Part shown: positions 6,894 to 11,072 of the stretch, one piece after another
How the letters are laid out: each line of letters starts with the position of its first letter
Position numbering within the stretch: position 1 is the first letter of the stretch
DNA from: Tannerella sp.
GTDB lineage: Bacteria > Bacteroidota > Bacteroidia > Bacteroidales > Tannerellaceae
Assembly: GCA_031268395.1 (NCBI GenBank)
Contig: JAIRXI010000219.1
Location: 1-11,072, forward strand
DNA: 11,072 nucleotides
Direction of reading: 5' to 3'
Translations under genes and position numbers: made by a program
The notes under the pieces: generated by a model
The model's input: the letters and a program-made list of their open reading frames with translations, nothing else
The model's database searches: none
Told to the model about the DNA's origin: nothing

Positions 6894-8078
6894 ATGGAAG
6901 CCTTCTACCGGATACATAAGTACTTGCTGGCGCATCTGTATTCGCCGGTGCGTCGCGGATTAATGGACGAAATCGACTGGAACGACCGGCTGATTGGTAT
7001 CAAAGGCACGCGGGGTGTGGGCAAAACAACCTTCCTGCTGTCATACGCCAGCGAATTTTTCGGCCCCGACAACAGGGAATGCCTGTATATCAATCTGAAT
7101 CATTTCTTCTTTACGGAGCGGACGCTGGTCGATTTCGCCGACGAATTTCGTTCGCAAGGCGGAAAGGTGCTGCTGATTGACCAGGTGTTCAAGTATCCGG
7201 ACTGGTCGAAAGAACTGCGTTATTGCTACGACCACTTTCCCGATCTGCGGATTGTGTTCACCGGCTCGTCGGTGATGCGGCTGAGGGAAGAAAATCCGGA
7301 CCTGTCGGGCAAAGTCTCTCCATATTATCTGCGCGGATTCTCGTTCAGGGAATACCTGAATCTGATGACGGACAGCCGGTTTCCCGCGTATACGTTTGAC
7401 GAGGTGATGCAGCATCACGCCGAGATAGCCAGAGAAGTTTGCGCGAAGACGAAACCGGAAGCCTGCTTTCATGATTATCTGCATCACGGGTTCTATCCGT
7501 TTTTCCTGGAAAAACGCAGTTTCTCGGAAAACCTGCTGAAAACAATGAACATGACGCTGGAAGTAGATGTGCTGTACATCAGGCAAATTGAACAGAATTA
7601 CCTGCCGAAGCTGCGGAAACTGCTGTATCTGCTTTCGTTGAATACGCCCTGCACCTTGAACATAAGTCAGCTGAGCAAGACCGTCGGCGCGTCGCGTGCT
7701 ACGGTGATGAACTACATCAAGTACCTGAAGGAAGCGCGGCTCATCAATCTGCTCTATGCCGAGGGAGAAGCCTTTCCATACAAGCCTTCGAAGGTCTACC
7801 TGTACAATTCCAATCTGATGTATGCCATCAATCAGATGCCGGTAGACGAATCGGGCGTGTACAGGACGTTTTTCTTCAACCAGCTGCTGAAGGACAACCG
7901 GGTTAACGGGAGTGAAAGGAACGCTGACTTTTTAGTCAACGGCACCTGCCATTTCCAGATAGAGAATAATGGAAAGCAGCGAACCAGAAACAATCCGGCA
8001 TTCTACTACGCGACAGACAGGCCGGAAACGGGCGACGGGAACGTGATACCGCTGTGGCTGTTCGGATGCATGTACTGA
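6894..8078 (+). CDS. AAA family ATPase with C-terminal DUF4143-like region
   Basis: This belongs to the prokaryotic ATPase superfamily of single-protein AAA NTPases common in Bacteroidota; their cellular role is not established. In the 394-residue form the order is: Walker A GTRGVGKT (38-45), a Walker B strand VLLID ending at Asp96, sensor-1-like VFTGSS (121-126), a winged-helix-like segment NISQLSKTVGASRATVMNY (257-275), and a C-terminal region resembling DUF4143 (YLYNSNLMYAI, 302-312; DFLVNG, 345-350). Walker B is followed by Gln97 (codon 7182-7184) where most relatives have the catalytic Glu. I chose the ATG at 6894 because its upstream bases are A-rich, as usual for this phylum, and the ATG at 6873 sits almost at the predicted transcription start; 6873 would add seven residues. 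nifJ follows after 94 bp on the same strand. Possible roles include a toxin-like or mobile-element-linked ATPase; none is shown. Confidence 0.85.
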   Translation: MEAFYRIHKYLLAHLYSPVRRGLMDEIDWNDRLIGIKGTRGVGKTTFLLSYASEFFGPDNRECLYINLNHFFFTERTLVDFADEFRSQGGKVLLIDQVFKYPDWSKELRYCYDHFPDLRIVFTGSSVMRLREENPDLSGKVSPYYLRGFSFREYLNLMTDSRFPAYTFDEVMQHHAEIAREVCAKTKPEACFHDYLHHGFYPFFLEKRSFSENLLKTMNMTLEVDVLYIRQIEQNYLPKLRKLLYLLSLNTPCTLNISQLSKTVGASRATVMNYIKYLKEARLINLLYAEGEAFPYKPSKVYLYNSNLMYAINQMPVDESGVYRTFFFNQLLKDNRVNGSERNADFLVNGTCHFQIENNGKQRTRNNPAFYYATDRPETGDGNVIPLWLFGCMY

Positions 8079-8172
8079 TAAGGAAGAAAGCGGGACAGAC
8101 GTTGCGGGATGAATGAAGAAACGGGATAGCGAAAGCAAGAGAATATATAACCAACATAAAATTACAGAGAAG

Positions 8173-11072
<2,900 letters not shown>

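Overview
The window looks like a chromosomal segment of a fairly GC-rich member of the Bacteroidota, probably near the Tannerella/Porphyromonas/Bacteroides group. The evidence is promoter boxes of the TTG-N19-TAnnTTTG type, A/T-rich leaders without Shine-Dalgarno sequences, a Bacteroidota-type AAA ATPase/DUF4143-like protein, and the character of the Mfd, Pgk and NifJ proteins. The genus is an inference; no rRNA or other marker gene is present.

Layout. Bases 1-770 hold no gene I can support. They are filled by a nested set of inverted and direct repeats: long arms at 31-80 and 660-709, three copies of a 19-bp core, three GC-rich hairpin units and a 7-bp tandem repeat. Bases 771-6428 carry three minus-strand genes, read from right to left: pgk (phosphoglycerate kinase), a UDP-glucuronate decarboxylase-type sugar-nucleotide gene, and mfd (transcription-repair coupling factor). 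pgk has a well-matched Bacteroidota promoter. A terminator-like hairpin lies between pgk and the sugar-nucleotide gene, only about 18 nt before the latter's ATG. mfd follows with a 34-nt gap and starts at GTG.

Bases 6524-6856 are a non-coding divergent spacer with REP-like small inverted repeats. To the right, on the plus strand, are an AAA ATPase whose Walker B segment reads Asp-Gln instead of Asp-Glu, and then nifJ (pyruvate:ferredoxin/flavodoxin oxidoreductase). nifJ is open to the window edge and is cut at the Gly-Gly that normally begins its C-terminal thiamine-diphosphate GDG motif.

The genes are mostly housekeeping: glycolysis (pgk), anaerobic pyruvate oxidation (nifJ), nucleotide-sugar supply for surface glycans (uxs type) and DNA repair (mfd). 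I see no convincing new multi-gene system. The parts that known genes do not explain are the repeat cluster at 1-770, the hairpin in the leader of the sugar-nucleotide gene, the REP-like spacer and the altered Walker B of the ATPase.
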